Assembly (NCBI GenBank): GCA_030674185.1
Contig: CM060314.1
Location: 20,459,587-20,523,586, forward strand
DNA length: 64,000 bases
Direction of reading: 5' to 3'
Source: Monoplex corrugatus
Lineage: Eukaryota > Mollusca > Gastropoda > Littorinimorpha > Ranellidae
Shown here in pieces: positions 63,001-64,000 of this stretch; position 1 is the stretch's first letter; each line of letters starts with the position of its first letter. The position numbers were made by a program, and so were the translations under genes. The notes under the pieces were generated by a model. The model was not told the origin of the DNA and searched no databases. It worked only from the letters and a program-made list of their open reading frames with translations.

Positions 63001-64000
63001 AGATGGCAGGCTCTTCAACCTCGCCCGCCTCAGAGCAAGGACAAAGGTCCGTGAAGCCCTCATCAGAGACATGCTATTTGCCGACGATGCCGCAGTTGTG
63101 ACTCATACTCAGCGGGACTTGCAGTCACTAATGGACCGCTTCTCCTAGGCCTGCAAAGATTTTGGTCTGACCATCAGTCTTAAGAAGACAAACGTCCTGG
63201 GCCAAGACACGCCATCTCCACCAGCCATCACCATTGATGACTACGAGCTTGAAGCCATCCATCAATTCACATATCTTGGGTCCACCATCACCGATAACCT
63301 CTCCCTTGACACAGAGGTCGACAAGAGGATTGGGAAGGCAGCCACAACACTAGCCCACCTCACACAAAGGGTGTGGACAAATCCCAAGCTGACCACAAAG
63401 ACAAAGATGGCTGTATACAACGCCTGTGTCCTCAGCACCTTGCTGTATGGCAGCGAGGCGTGGACCACGCATGCTCATCAGGAGAAAAGGCTCAATACCT
63501 TCCACCTGAGAAGCCTACGGCGCATACTTGGCATTTCCTGGCAAGACAAGGTGACCAACACCGAAGTCCTAACCTGCGCTGGCCTCCCAACCATGCATAC
63601 CATGCTGAGACAGCGTCGGCTGCGCTGGTTGGGCCACGTTCGCCGCATGGAAGATGGTCGCATCCCAAAAGACATTCTTTATGGTGAGCTTGCCACAGGG
63701 CAGAGAAACATTGGCCGCCCACAGCTGAGATACAAAGACGTTTGCAAGCGTGACATGAAGGCGCTTGAGATCAACACTGAGTCCTGGGAGGACCTCGCAG
63801 ACGACCGCAACAGCTGGAGAACTACTCTCAAGAAACAGCTGCGGATTGGTGAGGACAAACTGTCAGCTGCTGCAGCAGAAAAGCGAGTTCGCAGAAAAGG
63901 GATGACAGCCAACAGACCAGCATCAGCATACACATGCGACCGCTGCGACAGAGACTGCCTCTCTCGCATTGGTCTCTACAGTCACGGGCGACGCTGCTTG
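60050..64000 (+). mobile_element. non-LTR retrotransposon (LINE), near full length, 3' end outside the window
   Basis: The GC-rich block that starts near 60,050 contrasts sharply with its AT-rich, repeat-laden surroundings. About 700 bp of non-coding leader (60,050-60,751) precedes the endonuclease-RT frame. No separate gag-like ORF1 is visible upstream; the shorter open frames in the leader have no recognisable domain. The left border is uncertain because the sequence just before it (59,720-60,030) resembles an old SINE. The frame is nearly intact, so the copy looks recent. Confidence 0.88.
60752..64000 (+). CDS. LINE ORF: endonuclease-reverse transcriptase, two TAG codons, right end cut
   Basis: One frame from the ATG at 60,752 runs to the window edge (1,083 codons) with TAG only at codons 327 (61,730) and 799 (63,146). 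Residues 38-290 are an APE-type endonuclease (WNVRTM, LQET with E80, GDFN at 186-189, TDHS with D282/H283). Residues ~500-800 are a reverse transcriptase (FIDLTKAFD with D657, GVKQGCVLAP, FADD with DD at 778-779). The C-terminal region has SLRRILGISWQDKV and LRWLGHVRRMEDG. The last residues form a C2HC finger (C1062, C1065, H1078, C1082). It nicks DNA and primes reverse transcription at the target. Host databases often mislabel such copies as craniofacial development protein 2-like. An upstream in-frame TTG is a poorer start. Clade is not assigned. Confidence 0.93.

Overview
The window is nuclear DNA of an animal, most likely a mollusc and possibly a gastropod. The evidence is vertebrate-like multi-exon gene structure with GT/AG splice sites, very dense CA/GT microsatellites, many minisatellites, tRNA-derived SINEs and several LINE lineages. 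The species assignment is inference. Nothing prokaryotic is present.

One host gene is recognisable. It lies on the minus strand and is an FCHSD1/FCHSD2 / nervous wreck type membrane-remodelling adaptor (F-BAR domain followed by two SH3 domains). Thirteen exons can be placed with matching splice sites between 56,761 and 34,178. A probable C-terminal exon lies at 16,488-16,297, giving a gene of more than 40 kb. The exons for the N-terminal half of the F-BAR domain were not found and should lie beyond the right end. In order, the exons give the F-BAR C-terminal half (56.8-46.2 kb), the linker (44.0-42.0 kb), SH3-1 split over three exons (42.0, 39.4 and 38.1 kb), a Pro/Thr/Ser linker, SH3-2 in one exon (36.2 kb), a proline-rich exon (34.2 kb) and the tail. 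Two exons (50,818-50,956 and 43,935-44,046) carry indels that close the expected frame. Both sit beside ragged tandem repeats, so consensus error is the leading explanation.

The introns are the striking part. Several minisatellites start exactly at exon borders, and two clearly contain copies of the neighbouring splice site: the 42-bp array at 44.04-44.93 kb repeats a 3' splice site plus 12 exon bases, and the ~60-bp array at 35.7-36.15 kb repeats a 5' splice site plus exon bases. Two further arrays, at 39.43-40.95 kb and 47.39-49.94 kb, also abut acceptors. A fragment of an SH3-1 exon is duplicated at about 38.95-39.0 kb.

About ten palindromic elements of 160-200 bp, with ends reading TTAACCCTTTGACTCC...GGAGTCAAAGGGTTAA, are scattered through the window. 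They look like nested piggyBac-type MITEs. tRNA-derived SINEs form several families. Decayed LINE 3' ends of an RTE-like type occur four times and end in TGA/ATG-rich tails; a further LINE fragment of a different type lies at 43.1 kb.

The right end (about 60.05-64 kb) holds a young-looking LINE on the plus strand. It encodes an APE-type endonuclease, a reverse transcriptase and a C-terminal C2HC finger in one reading frame, interrupted only by two TAG codons. The left 16 kb holds no recognisable gene, only tandem arrays, SINEs and microsatellites.
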